Shown here one piece after another: positions 1-10,165 of a stretch of DNA of 64,000 bases (positions are counted from its first letter, which is position 1; every line of letters starts with the position of its first letter). The notes under the pieces are model-generated. The model was not told the origin of the DNA. It did not search any database and saw only the letters and a list, made by a program, of their open reading frames with translations. A program made the translations under genes and the position numbers. Source of the stretch: Agapetus fuscipes. Taxonomy: Eukaryota > Arthropoda > Insecta > Trichoptera > Glossosomatidae. The stretch spans positions 4,650,001 through 4,714,000 of the forward strand of contig OX637342.1 of the NCBI GenBank assembly GCA_951799405.1, read 5' to 3'.

Positions 1-108
1 AGTTAATAATTCATAGTAGATGATTCACGGATCATCTTTTTATTTTAGGTAGCGGATGAACCATGGATTTGATAGGTGTGATAAAACATAATTAATGCTT
101 AAGTAATT

Positions 109-650
109 CCTTGAGTAATTGGTTGATATGAGGCTGACCACCCATACTGTAAAAATGGTTCACTCTGTCAATTTCATGTTTCAGGGAAGTTTAGTTGCAG
201 GGCTTATAATAATAACAATATTAGGATGATTTATTTGGTGAGCGCTGTTTTTGTGTGTATCACACCTCAAGAGCCCTCTGCGAGCTTGGTCGTCGCTGTA
301 GAAAGCGTCAATTCTCAAGCAAGACCCAGTTGTTGTAAGGTTGGATGGACCTTTCAGTGACCGGTCTTCGGTAAAGATTTATGAATGTTTCAACCCAGCG
401 AAGAGCACATTTGGAAATATAAATGGTATTTTTTTGTGCTCCGCTGGGATTCGAATCTACAACCTTCCATTTACGAGTCCAAAGTGTTGCCACTGGACAA
501 CGGACCGGTCCAAGAATGTTCATTTAAGATTGGGTTACATGTTGTAAGTCCATATGCGACATGTGTTCGCACAAACTTATATGTGTCTACTTATGGAGAT
601 GAATCTTAAATGGAATATATCTTTGCAACTTAGATTAAAGGTTTATTATA
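109..650 (+). repeat. LINE-A 3' end, split by a SINE-1
   Basis: The 5' part (109-212) reads through the GGCTGACCACCCATACTG block and stops at GCAGGGCTTAT. The rest (514-650, from TGTTCATTT to TTTGCAACTTAGATTA) resumes in register after a SINE-1 inserted in the opposite orientation. It is a non-coding 5'-truncated retrotransposon end. Confidence 0.8.
213..513 (-). mobile_element. SINE-1, tail B version, nested in LINE-A
   Basis: On the minus strand a tRNA-like head starts near 511 with GGACCGGTCC, has a B box (complement of GGATTCGAATC, about 447-457) and ends in GGAGCAC. It is followed by the SINE-1 body around 310-350. The 3' part (213-290) is not the tail seen in the 27-kb and 49-kb copies; it is the alternative tail containing the complement of GTGTGTATCACACCTCAAGA. 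Insertion into LINE-A makes it the younger of the two. Confidence 0.8.
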
Positions 651-1037
651 CATACTAAAGAAGTGTAGAAATATTTCAAGTTTATTGAAGCTGAAAAATA
701 TCATTGCCTCAGATAAGCAGCATTATGCTTTTCTAGAAATTTCTGCAAACACATGATTGGCCCACATTTTATTCTACTTACGCCTTTGCAGTTTTCTTCC
801 AACAGTCTGTGGCTTAGTGGTGCATGATGCGGTTATGAAACAATTCAGACCGGTTCACTAACCTGAAACAAGAAAAAAATATAAATTAAAACATCACATT
901 TTTTATGATCTGAAAGCATTTATTAATTTTGATGTCAATGGAGATTACTGAAATAATTTTCAGTTGTAATTTTACACATTTTTTCAATGAATTACAAAAT
1001 TGCATTTTTTTCCTGCATCTAGGTATGTAATTAAAAA
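651..1037. other. No gene seen; possible tRNA-like relic
   Basis: AT-rich DNA. At 808-858 there is a weak tRNA-like pattern (A-box-like TGGCTTAGTGG, then CCGGTTCAC). It resembles the tRNA-like relic at 46455 and may be the head of a decayed SINE. Confidence 0.3.
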
Positions 1038-1110
1038 AAAATCTGAAGCAGAGGTGACGTTGGTAAAGTTAACCAGTTTGTACAGGATGAGTGGTGAGTC
1101 TCATTAAGGA
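1038..1110 (-). repeat. LINE-A 5' block fragment
   Basis: The complement of GAGGTGACGTTGGTAAAG and the following bases match the start of the LINE-A 3' block. It shares the variant GTTAACCA..TTTGTACAG with copies at 30621 and 49041, suggesting a subfamily. Confidence 0.6.
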
Positions 1111-1195
1111 AGAAAAATAGTAACATACATTTGAATATAACACTATTTCAAAATTCACATTTAAAATGTAAAAGCCTTGGTCGGTAACATTCAAT

Positions 1196-1352
1196 AAGCC
1201 TATGGTGACCGGTCTTTGGTAAAGGGCTAAAGACAGATTATTTTTTTCAACCCAGCGAAGAACAATTTTAAAAATTAAATCTTTTTTGGTGCTCCGCCGG
1301 GAACCTTCCAATCTAAAGTCCAAAGTGTTAACCTCTAGACTACAGACCGGTG
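1196..1352 (-). repeat. SINE-1 fragment (head and adjacent body)
   Basis: The complement of CAACCCAGCGAAGAACAAT and of GTGCTCCGCCGGGA is present, followed by a decayed tRNA-like head ending at CAGACCGGT. The B box is damaged: the GATTCGAACC core is missing. Confidence 0.7.
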
Positions 1353-1547
1353 GTATTCGATCTTAGCAGTGAAAACAAGATACAAGGAAGATAAATCTGT
1401 TTTTGCAATGTACGGTATGTTTTGAAAGATTTCGCGATATGCGATTTTTTTGTCAGCAAATAAATCACGTTTTAAAAACCAAAAGTAGAAAGTTGATTGA
1501 GTGGACCGCACGTCTTCTCTCTTTCTTATGGTGTTATCATTCAACTT

Positions 1548-1898
1548 CTCTCCACTGTAAACATGCTTTACGTTTATACTCAATCATGGCGTTTTTCCAA
1601 AAATATATGAAAACTGAAAAGCGCTGTTTTAGCTTCAATACATTATTGGTAAAACGCTATGGTTGAGTTTAATTGTAAATGTTTTTACTTGGGAGAACAG
1701 GATGCAAATATGAAGAAGTGAATCTTTATTGTATGGACAAGTACTCCTATATAAGATATTACGTAAATTCTAATCGATCACGTTAAAAAAAAAAATGTAT
1801 GAAGACTAAATCACTCACTAGGTTGCTGTAGTATATTTCCTACATTTTTTTATTTACGCGATGGAGAAGAATTTACGTGATGTTTTATACTCGGGTAA
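1548..1898. mobile_element. Two MITE-1 copies in tandem
   Basis: The first (about 1548-1695) and second (about 1740-1898) are short inverted-repeat elements. Their ends read as variants of ACTTGGAGTATAAAACAT and their inner arms as ACGTAAACTCAACCATAGCG. The middle holds GTATGAAGACTAAATC / CACTCACTAGG-type sequence. No coding capacity is visible. Edges are approximate because the copies are diverged. Confidence 0.6.
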
Positions 1899-2029
1899 AG
1901 AATCACATTCACTTAACGTTGTGTAATGCCTCCTAAAGACCATCGCTCCTTTGTGAAATTTAAGCATGCAAGAATGGCATTCATGTGTGATCATGTAGAA
2001 AGAAATCTATATATTGGGATTCATAAGTG

Positions 2030-2132
2030 CCTGTAAAAAGAAATAGGTCCCAAATCGCCACATGCGACCCCTTCGTGGATAACACAGGCAAGAAGTTACA
2101 TTATATGTGTAGCTTAGTGTAGTTTTTTAAAA
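2030..2132 (+). repeat. SINE-2, 5'-truncated tail
   Basis: Contains CCACATGCGACCCCTTCG and GAAGTTACATTATATGTG, the last ~90 bases of the full SINE-2 at 43039. Lack of the tRNA-like head indicates 5' truncation. Confidence 0.75.
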
Positions 2133-2149
2133 ACATCGGTGTTATGGAG

Positions 2150-2350
2150 AGAATCAAGTGGCTGTTCTTTTTAGCATATTTTGAATAGAATAACGTTGGT
2201 TCGATCCCCGCTTGGGTCATTTGACCATAACTTTGATCCTGGTTCAACAGATGTCATCGGGTAATTATTAATTAATAATTCATTAAAATATACAATAATT
2301 AATTATTAATTGATTATAGGTTGGTGCATTGTATTTATCTTTTTTTGAAA
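2150..2350 (+). repeat. SINE-3, partly decayed
   Basis: B box GGTTCGATCCCCG is at about 2210. It is followed by TGATCCTGGTTCAACAGATG, a TAATTATTAA-rich middle and the GGTTGGTGCATTG 3' segment, the same order as the intact copy at 40948. The A-box end is poorly conserved. Confidence 0.75.
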
Positions 2351-2404
2351 AAATATTAATTAACAATTATAATAACTATACATTAAAATAATATTCGGAT
2401 CTTA

Positions 2405-2540
2405 GGCAAATTGTGATAAGAGAACTTACATTATTCTCGACGTTTCGTTAGCGACGTAGCAGACGTCTTCAGTCAGCAGACACCCTCTCTGCCCGACGAC
2501 TTACGAAACGTCGTGAATAATAAATGTTATCTTAGAACGG
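2405..2540. repeat. Inverted pair of a Penelope-like terminal motif
   Basis: The left half (minus strand) carries GCTAACGAAACGTCGAGAAT. The right half (plus strand) carries ACTTACGAAACGTCGTGAAT, so the two face each other as an imperfect inverted repeat. A third copy lies at 42395-42475. CGAAACGTCG tails are typical of Penelope-like element ends and resemble hammerhead ribozyme cores; that link is inference. Confidence 0.5.
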
Positions 2541-2861
2541 TTCGTCTAATAATTTTTTTTTCGATACGCATAAGATCGGTTAACACTTTTATTGTTGTCA
2601 AGTGACGCTTAGTGAATTGATTAATGGATTGTGGCAGGTTAACGGCCGCAGGTTAATCATCCTCCACTTGATATGGCCGCCACCTTTAACAGATGCATTC
2701 ATATTCATGACCAAACCGAGAACTTCTCACAGGAAAGTACGTGGTCACGACTTGTGTTAATCACATACCACGGTAATCACTTATAACGCATTAAGTACGA
2801 GTATTTACCAACTCATTTAAGCCCGGTATATTCAACATCAGTAAAGTTAACTAAAATGCAG

Positions 2862-3408
2862 AATGGCGGTACACAATGGCATATTGTTACCGACTTTGAT
2901 GTATGGAAGTGAAGCATGGACAGTGAATGATAGCGAAATGAGTAAAGTATTTACGGTGGAAATGAAGCATTTGAGAAGTATGACAGGAAAAACTTTGAGG
3001 GATAGAGTTAGGAATGAATGGGTAAAAAAATAATGTAATTTGAAAGAGGATGTGAAAGTTTTAGTACAAAAGAATATGATGAGATGGTTTGGGCATGTGG
3101 AAAGAATGAATGATGATAGACTGACAAAGTATGTATACAAAGAAAGTGTCAAAGGAAAAAGAGGGAAGGGATGACCGAGAAAAGTATGGAGTGATCAGTT
3201 TGAGGAGATTGTGAAAGAATGGGATATACAAAGTGAGCGTGAAAGAAGAAAATGCATGAAAAAGGTGATGGATATGAAGGAATTGAAAGAGGTATGTCAG
3301 GATAGGAAAAAATGGAGGCAACTCTGCAGAGGCTCTGGCCACCCCAAGCGGAATGGCGACAGAGTTACAGAGTTAATATTTAACTCACCAAATGTTGCCT
3401 GTAAATAT
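2862..3408 (+). pseudogene. LINE-B C-terminal RT remnant
   Basis: Conceptual translation gives PTLMYGSEAWTVND, RDRVRNEWV, MRWFGHVERM and ECMKKVMDMKELKEVCQ-like segments in the order of the RT C-terminus at 7770-9188. In-frame stops occur near 3030 and 3170. The 3' end runs through CTCTGCAGAGGCTCTGGCC, the signature of the LINE-B tail. It is a dead 5'-truncated copy. Confidence 0.85.
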
Positions 3409-3411
3409 TAA

Positions 3412-3533
3412 GGCCCGGTGTTTTGAACGTTAGCTTATGTCACTTTTAACTGAAAACTACCAACACGATTGGCATGAGTGCGTCCTTTTCATTCAGTATA
3501 AAGTCGCGATGCTAACGTTGAAAATACTGAGCC
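3412..3533. mobile_element. MITE-2, complete copy
   Basis: The termini are GGCCCGGTGTTTTGAACG on the left and an inverted counterpart ending ACTGAGCC on the right. The inner arms are GTTAGC and GCTAAC. It is flanked by TAA (3409-3411) and TTA (3534-3536), which fits the TWA target preference of PIF/Harbinger elements. It sits directly at the 3' end of a LINE-B fragment. Confidence 0.7.
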
Positions 3534-3869
3534 TTAGTAACAATTATAGTAACCAATAACTGTTTTTTTTTATAGATAGTGTTGTCTTTATTGACAGCAG
3601 CTGTATGTTTTTGATGTATGGATATAATATCATATCAAAATTGCCGCCAATGCAACACTTTTTGTCTCGTTTCCCAGCTTCGTTGAGCAAAGGCATTTGA
3701 TTTTCCCAGCTCAGTTATTCGTTGAAAGCTTTTGAATGGCATTGTAATCATTTCTAAGATTTGGGGACGGTGCTTGTTACTTCGAGCGTTTTCGGTAATT
3801 AGTTAACTCGAACATCTTGAGTGATTTGTAAGTTAAATCAAATATATCTAAGCTTGAAAATACCGGGCC

Positions 3870-4975
3870 TTGGTCAATGTTTCAAATTACAGGTTTCAGT
3901 TTCTTCTTTCTAACAAACGCCAGAACTTCTCGGTGTGGGTAAAGAATAATATTAAAGATTCATTATTTGCTTTGAAATAACTTTCATTGCAATTCCCCTG
4001 CGTCTATAAATGCACATGAATAAATAATTGTATTGGAATTTCACTGCAACCTTGTTCTCATGGAAAAGCATTTTCCTAGGAAATGCTTGAAACAATACAA
4101 CTTTTCTTTCCATGTGACTGTGTCGATGTTATTGCAATATAATTATTATACCTGACATACAATCTTATATATGAGTCGTAAACATAGAACCAAAGACAGA
4201 AATCTAGGCTGTTTTAGAAAGCTAAATAAATGTATGTAAAGAAAGAGAATTACATTTTTTGTGTTTCTATTTAATTTGTCATTTTCGCTTAATTTCTAGT
4301 TTGCCGCCTTTGATAGTTTGCCACTCATAATATATATTGACAACTGTGTTATTCAGAGTCAATCTAATACTATGTTCTAACCCTTATTCATAAAAAGGTT
4401 TTAATTTGTCATCGAATGTAATGCCAGTTTTTCCACACAAAATAGGAGTCGACGTGTTAAATTTAAAAAGAATGGGAATTGTATTAAAAAAAAAGAATAA
4501 TGAGAAGTGTCACTTTTTTCAGATAGAAAATAAACATTGTTAACGTTGTTCAATTGCACTGGATTTTTGATCGAAAAGGTGTGAAATTTATGGATGCTGT
4601 AAAATTAATGCACCCATGATTTTTAGTTTCTACATTTAATTCAAAGTTTAACTTCAGTTTTAAGGTTTGATAACTATGTTTGTCTTTGAATAGTCCTGTT
4701 TATGTTTATACGAGTACATACATATATTAGTATGGTATATTCATGTGATGTGACCTATTGTACACTCTATAATTTACAGAAAACACGTTCCTGAGATTTT
4801 GTCATATTCAACACGCTTTAGATAATGCGTCTGGCATACTTACCACGATACTTGTGAGTTAGTTGCATACGTAATTATAATGAATAAATACACATATTAA
4901 CTATGTACTTAATTTACATACATGCCGATGCAAAAAAGCTCCTTAGCTATCAGTCTCATCATAATTTATATTCAT
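3870..4975. other. No gene seen; MITE-6-like fragment
   Basis: AT-rich unique-looking DNA. At about 4190-4315, AATCTAGGCTGTTTTAG and AGTTTGCCGCCTTTG resemble MITE-6 of the 50-56 kb duplication. Nothing coding is visible. Confidence 0.4.
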
Positions 4976-5055
4976 TTCCAGACTCTGATGGAGGCAGCTC
5001 TGCCGAGGCTCTGTCCGTCCCTAGCGAAACGGCAACAAAGTTACAGTTACTCTAA
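4976..5055 (+). repeat. LINE-B 3' tail fragment
   Basis: GGAGGCAGCTCTGCCGAGGC and the following CGAAACGGCAACAAAGTTAC match the LINE-B terminus at 3314-3375. Confidence 0.65.
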
Positions 5056-5162
5056 TTCTTTACAATTTTCCGAACCAACATATCAATACAACAAGTGAAA
5101 GAAAAACATGAAAAAATTACTGTTTCGAAAAGGTAAGAAATTTACATTTTCATGTTTTATGT

Positions 5163-5360
5163 TCTGACCCCCCTTATTGTAAAAAATGGTTTAATTTGCC
5201 AATGTTAACCCTGTTTCAGGGAATGTCGGCAGGAGATGCAGCGCTTATGTTCATTTGAGATTGGGTTCTTATGATGTCGAACTTATACGTGTCTGCTTAT
5301 GGGAATGAATTTTAAATGAATCTTTAATGACACATACCTTTGCATCTTAGATTATGCATC
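5163..5360 (+). repeat. LINE-A 3' end copy
   Basis: From TTGTAAAAAATGGTTTAA through GTTTCAGGGAATGTCGGC to GCATCTTAGATTATG. The region equivalent to the GCGGCATGTGTGAGCGC segment is shortened. Confidence 0.75.
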
Positions 5361-5743
5361 ATAGGTATGTAGGTAATAACATTTTTTTTTCACAAATGCT
5401 TTACCTGAAAATGATCTCGCGGTACAAGATAAGTTCCATAGAACGTGGGAGTTAGCCAATACACTGACACACATAGAACACTCAAGTACATATCGGGTCT
5501 CAATAAAATCGCAAGTTGCTGCAAGATTGATCGACTTTTTGTTTCGTTGTCTTGCCAGCCGCCTACGCGCTTAAAATCAAACAAACAAACAGATAAACAA
5601 CACGATCCACAACACTTTCGATAGTGTTCCAATACAATACATGTTTGTAACCATTCTTCAAACAGTTTAACATCTTTAAAAACAGTTTTCTGTAATATAT
5701 TTTTTTAAATAATAAAAATGTGGGTTTTAGAGAGACCATCATA

Positions 5744-6001
5744 TTCCTTGACTTATAGGTTGGTATGAGGCTGACCACCCATACTGTAAAAAATGGTTCA
5801 CTTTGCCAGTTTCACCCCTGTTTCAGGAAAGGTCGGCAAGAGTTGCAGGGCTTATGTTCATTTGAGATTGGTTTTTTGTATACTGTTGGTCCACATGCGG
5901 CATGTGTGAGCGCGAAAATATGCGTGTCTGCTTGTGGGAATGCATTTAATATGAATTTCAAATGATACATATCTTTGCAGCTTAGATTTAGATTTAGATT
6001 G
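5744..6001 (+). repeat. LINE-A 3' end copy, nearly complete block
   Basis: Runs from TTCCTTGACTTATAGGTTGG to TTTGCAGCTTAGATTTAGA and ends in TTTAGA repeats, as expected for target-primed reverse transcription with a short-repeat tail. Confidence 0.85.
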
Positions 6002-6232
6002 GGTGGCTGGTTGGTTGGGAAGAGTTTAAGAACGATCTTTTTCTAATTTGATGATAACCAAACTTCACAGAAACCAATTAATAAGTAGTTTACATGTTTC
6101 CTGAAAAAAATATGAACATCAGTTAAACGGTGTAGAAACATATACGGAACATAATAATATATCCTATACTTACAATATTTTTTTTATATCTAGACAATGG
6201 CATTTTTTCCAAACGCAAAAAAGGATAAGAAC

Positions 6233-7298
6233 CAGAGGCGGTTCCTTTAAGAGTTTATCCGTGCAATGCACTGCCTACATTTTGCAAAAATTTAAACATA
6301 AAAATGTGAATTTATTTTAAAGAAAAATGTTTATGAACAATTTGAATGATTGGTATTCAATAATCAAAGATCGATGTATGTGGCGACATCTGTGGAGAGC
6401 ATGTGAACCATTTGCGATTAAAAAAATTGTAAACAAAATAATGAATGAATGCCCACTGCCAGGCACCGCGTGCAGATCGTGATCTGCCTTCAATATTATG
6501 AAAAACTACGTACATTTTAACATATTTGTTCCAAACGGTGGCATGAGACAAGGACAATCAATCTAATAGCGTTTCACATGTGTTCGAAAGAGATCGCAAT
6601 AGTCGTCCTCCGGCAATGCACAGAGCATAATATTATAAGCAGGGAATAATATTATACAAACCTAATTCGTCATTGATCATGTGTCAAAATCTTCAAAGCC
6701 GGTTACTTTATTTACAAATATTCTATTTTTTCGTGAATATTTCTGAAACTATTTTGAAAATATTGCGAATATGTGGAGGCCTAATCATTATTTAATATTG
6801 TGAAAATGAATTCTACCCATAATTCTAAAAATAAAGTAAATGTGGACTTAATTAAGGAAAGCCGTACTGCTTTTGAAAAAAACAATGGTTATAGAAAGTT
6901 GTGGGCTTCTCAGACTGGAATTAAAAGCATTCAAAATTGTAAATCTATGTCAATAACAGTCAATTGGATATTTTAAAAAAAGTACTATAATAATTGTAAA
7001 ATTATTTTTTTCTGTTTTCCTTGTCATATTTTTATTGGTGATAAATCGTAGAGTGAAGATGCCTTGTGATAGAAGATTTCTCTCAGACGAAGGAGCGAGG
7101 GATGGATTTCCCTTTTTAAACTGTAGGTACGTGTTTATTATATATTTATTTGTTAGATAACAAAACGAGTGTGGGTATGTACCTTCATAATGTAAGCATT
7201 TCTTGGGATTACCTTTCAAAATAAAATGGAAGATATAAGCAAAATCGAATTTGAAAAAAATATGAACTACCAACATTTTCACTCAGGAGCCGCCTCTG
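6233..7298. mobile_element. hAT-like non-autonomous DNA transposon
   Basis: The ends are CAGAGGCGGTTCCT (left) and the inverted AGGAGCCGCCTCTG (right), 14 bp with one mismatch. They are flanked by an exact 8-bp direct repeat ATAAGAAC at 6225-6232 and 7299-7306. An 8-bp duplication with CAGRG-type ends is diagnostic of the hAT superfamily. I recognise no transposase. A 110-codon minus-strand frame at 6950-7282 and a short plus-strand frame from about 6807 lack hAT motifs I know. It is probably an internally deleted derivative. Confidence 0.85.
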
Positions 7299-7399
7299 AT
7301 AAGAACATAAAAGGATAAGCAGAACAAGCAGGTTAAGACAAAACTTGTCATTAGAACATGCCAAAATGAAATATTTTTGATCATGTTTTTTTTCGTCTA

Positions 7400-9210
7400 T
7401 AATAATAATAATCTATAATCTAAGTTGCAAGGATATATTCATTTTAAGCTCTCAGATGTATGCCCACAAACCAACAAGTGTAGTTCGCGCTTACAAATGC
7501 TGAATGTGTTCTTACAAATAAAATCCAAACCTCAAATAAACATAATCCCCACAACTTTTGCCGACCTTCCCTGAAACAGGGGTGACATTGGCAAAGTGAA
7601 CCATTTATTACAGTATGGGTGGTCAGCCTCATACCAACCTATAAGTCAAGGAATATGAATAATAAATTACATTTAAATATAAAAAAGAACAAAACCTTAC
7701 AAAGAAATCTAAACAAAAAAAAGTCAAAAATTTCCTATGCAAAAAATGTAGCAAATGAATACACCAAAATTAGAAATCAACATTGCAGATTAGCCGCCAC
7801 TTCTTCCTGTCCTTGCATACTTCTTTCATTTCATCCAGAGTCATAACCTTTTTCATACAAGTCCTCCTTTTATTATGACTCTGGATATCCCATTCATTCG
7901 CTATTTCAGAAATTTGATCCTTCCATACTTTTCTCGGTTTTTCTCTACCACGACATCCATCTATTCTAGCAACATATACTTTCTTCGTCAATCTTTCATC
8001 ACTCATTCTCTCCAAATGCCCGAACCATCTTAACATACTTCTTTTAATCTTCACTTTCACACTTTCCCTTACACCACATTCTTCTCTTACAAAATCATTC
8101 CTCACCCTGTCACTTCGTTTTTTCCCAATCATACTTCTTAGATAGTCCATTTCTACTGTATGGAGTTTACTAATTTCCCTTTCACTCACCGTCCAGGCTT
8201 CACTTCCATACATCAAGGTTGGCACTAGTATACCACCGTGCACCGCCAATCTAACATTTTTTGAGAGATTTTGGTTCCTGGCGATGCAAGCGGTCGCACC
8301 CAGTACACACCTGCCTTTCATTATTCTTCTTTCAAATTCACCGGCCATTCTTCCATCTTTTTCAAACTTACTTCCCAAATATACAAACTCATTTACAACA
8401 TCAACATTCATTCCATTAATTTTAAATTCATAATTCATATTTTCATCATCTCTTTCAAAAATCAAAACTTTCGTCTTTCTTGCATTCAACTTCAAATTAT
8501 TACCTTTCAAAGCTTCTTTCAATCTAGAGAGCATCATTTGCAATTCCACTGCTGAATCAGATACAAGGACTGCATCATCCGCATACAGTAGAACGCATAC
8601 TTTGCTCTCTCCTATCATTAATCCACAATCATCAAGTCTAGCATCTCGAACACACTTGTCCATGACTATGTTAAATAGCCATGGGCTCATCACACATCCT
8701 TGCCTTACACCCTTAAAAACTTCAAACCATTCACTATATTCACCATCAATACGAATGCAGGCCATACTATTCTCATAGTTCGCATGCACCGCATTGAGTA
8801 GAGCTCCATTTACTCCGTATGCTTTCAAAACATCCCACAACATACCTCTGTCCACTGAGTCAAAAGCCTTTTCCAGATCCACAAAGGCCGTGAATAGTTT
8901 CCCCCTCACCGACAATTGTTTTTCAACAAGTTGTCGTAGAGTGAAAATCTGATCAACACAGCCTCTACCGGCCATAAAGCCGGACTGTATATCGGAAATC
9001 CTTTCACTAGTAGTCAGAATCACATTTTTTATAATCACCTTACAGAAGACTTTTCCTGGTATACTGAGTAGACTGATTGGTCTGAAGTTTTGACAGTCTT
9101 TTTTGTCCCCTTTACCTTTGTAAATGGGAACAATGACTGCCTTCCTCCAATCCATCGGTACTACTCCTGCTAAAATATATTTCCACAACTTACTGCCACA
9201 ATATTTTTAA
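7400..9210 (-). mobile_element. LINE-A, longest copy, 5'-truncated
   Basis: On the minus strand this holds the last ~475 codons of the RT protein followed by ~370 bases of 3' untranslated sequence. The latter includes the abundant block (complement at 7444-7660) and ends at the complement of ATAATCTAAGTTGCAAGG beside ATA repeats. Homology ends at about 9205 inside the RT domain, so the endonuclease and the start of the RT are missing. This copy links the abundant ~250-bp repeat to a coding LINE. Confidence 0.9.
7770..9188 (-). CDS. Non-LTR retrotransposon reverse transcriptase, N-truncated
   Basis: The 472-residue open frame is the catalytic and C-terminal part of a LINE ORF2-type protein, which copies element RNA onto nicked chromosomal DNA. 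Visible RT motifs are FRPISLLSIPGK (residues 35-46), motif A AFVDLEKAFDSVDR (101-114), motif B GVRQGCVMSPWLFN (160-173), catalytic YADD (202-205), the LNARKTKVLIF motif D region (234-244) and FVYLGS (268-273). After these comes a C-terminal region with MLRWFGHLERM (385-395) and a lysine-rich end; no zinc knuckle is obvious. The first listed residue is not a real start: in-frame sequence continues to about 9205 (KYCGSKLW..) before homology stops. No internal stop or frameshift is visible, so the insertion may be recent. The clade is uncertain. Confidence 0.88.
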   Translation of the reverse strand: MWKYILAGVVPMDWRKAVIVPIYKGKGDKKDCQNFRPISLLSIPGKVFCKVIIKNVILTTSERISDIQSGFMAGRGCVDQIFTLRQLVEKQLSVRGKLFTAFVDLEKAFDSVDRGMLWDVLKAYGVNGALLNAVHANYENSMACIRIDGEYSEWFEVFKGVRQGCVMSPWLFNIVMDKCVRDARLDDCGLMIGESKVCVLLYADDAVLVSDSAVELQMMLSRLKEALKGNNLKLNARKTKVLIFERDDENMNYEFKINGMNVDVVNEFVYLGSKFEKDGRMAGEFERRIMKGRCVLGATACIARNQNLSKNVRLAVHGGILVPTLMYGSEAWTVSEREISKLHTVEMDYLRSMIGKKRSDRVRNDFVREECGVRESVKVKIKRSMLRWFGHLERMSDERLTKKVYVARIDGCRGREKPRKVWKDQISEIANEWDIQSHNKRRTCMKKVMTLDEMKEVCKDRKKWRLICNVDF

Positions 9211-9821
9211 AATTAAAGGACCTAAATTACATTTCAGTGCCCTTTTCTATCTAATTATAAGGCAAGTGAAAATAAAACATTATTTGGATTAATTAAAAAA
9301 AACACGGAAGTAGATTTTCCTGCATCACGGCTTGTCAGAAGAACCAACATCTTTTAAAAACATCCGCCCGTATGAATATCCAAATGTAACATATTATTAA
9401 AAAAACTTCCATACAAAAAGCACGGAGCTTTTTTCTCTTTTTACACTTTCATCTTATGCCTCATTACTGTGATTGCAAAACGTACACGCGAAATTGCTAT
9501 TGCCTTTTGAAAGTGATAAATTTGAAATCGATTTCGAGCGGTTCAAGCAAAACACATGTAGGTATATATTTCAAATAGTGGATGGCAGCTTCCGCCTCGG
9601 TTCATACTCCATCATAGACAAGCACTAATATTGTGCAACGCAGTAATTTATTATCATTCCACGATACACGAAAGCAACATGCTCGAAATTAAACCAACAA
9701 TCGTTGTCTAATTAATTTTTTTATTCGTGGAACTTCATTGCGCTCGTGATATAGATGGATTGCCTTTTGAAAGTTCAACACATTCTCAAATTTGGATGTA
9801 GACAAACATATTGTGTAACTG
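9211..9821. other. No gene or clear repeat
   Basis: AT-rich DNA with short open frames only. Nothing is recognised. Confidence 0.5.
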
Positions 9822-10165
9822 ATGATAGGGGCATATGGAGAGAATGAATGAGGAAAGACTGAGGAAGGAAGTATATGTTGCAAGAATAGATGGATGTCGT
9901 GGTAGAGGAAGACCGAGAAAGGTATGGATGGACCAAATGTCCGAAATTATGAATGAATGGAATATCCAGAGTCATAATAAAAAAGAGCGTGTATGAAGAA
10001 GGTTATGACTCTGGAGGAAATGAAAGAAGTATGTAAGGACAGAAAGAAATGGCGGTTGATCTGTAATGTTGGCGGCTAGGGTTTATTAAATTGGAATTTA
10101 TTTTCTGTTTTAGTTTTGATGTCCGTACATATTATTATTTATTGATTTAAAAATGTACGCTAAAT
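9822..10165 (+). pseudogene. LINE-A C-terminus and proximal 3' UTR
   Basis: Frames encode MERMNEERLRKEVYVARIDG and KVWMDQ-like sequence, then a frameshift near 9985, then VCKDRKKWRLICNV-like sequence in another frame. It continues through TGGCGGCTAGGGTTTATTAA and GTTTTGATGTCC, the UTR segment also seen at 13140 and 58150. The terminal ~250-bp block is missing, so this copy is truncated at both ends. Confidence 0.85.

Larger units (their letters stand above)
2821..3869. mobile_element. Possible larger element bounded by MITE-2 ends
   Basis: The left edge is GCCCGGTATATTCAAC, preceded by TAA. The right edge is the complement of GGCCCGGTATTTTCAAG. Between them lie a LINE-B fragment and a complete MITE-2 copy. 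It may be a split MITE-2, or a longer relative of that family; the flanking triplets (TAA and TTG) do not match well. Confidence 0.35.

Noticed and set aside
5765..5965. Recurrent MRLTTHTVKN.. short frames
   Set aside because: They translate the LINE-A 3' UTR block; copies are frame-broken and the block lies after the RT stop codon.
6950..7282. 110-codon minus-strand frame inside the hAT-like element as a transposase
   Set aside because: I see no hAT dimerisation or catalytic motifs, and the composition is that of random AT-rich sequence.
8271..8555. 94-codon plus-strand frame
   Set aside because: Shadow of the minus-strand RT frame.
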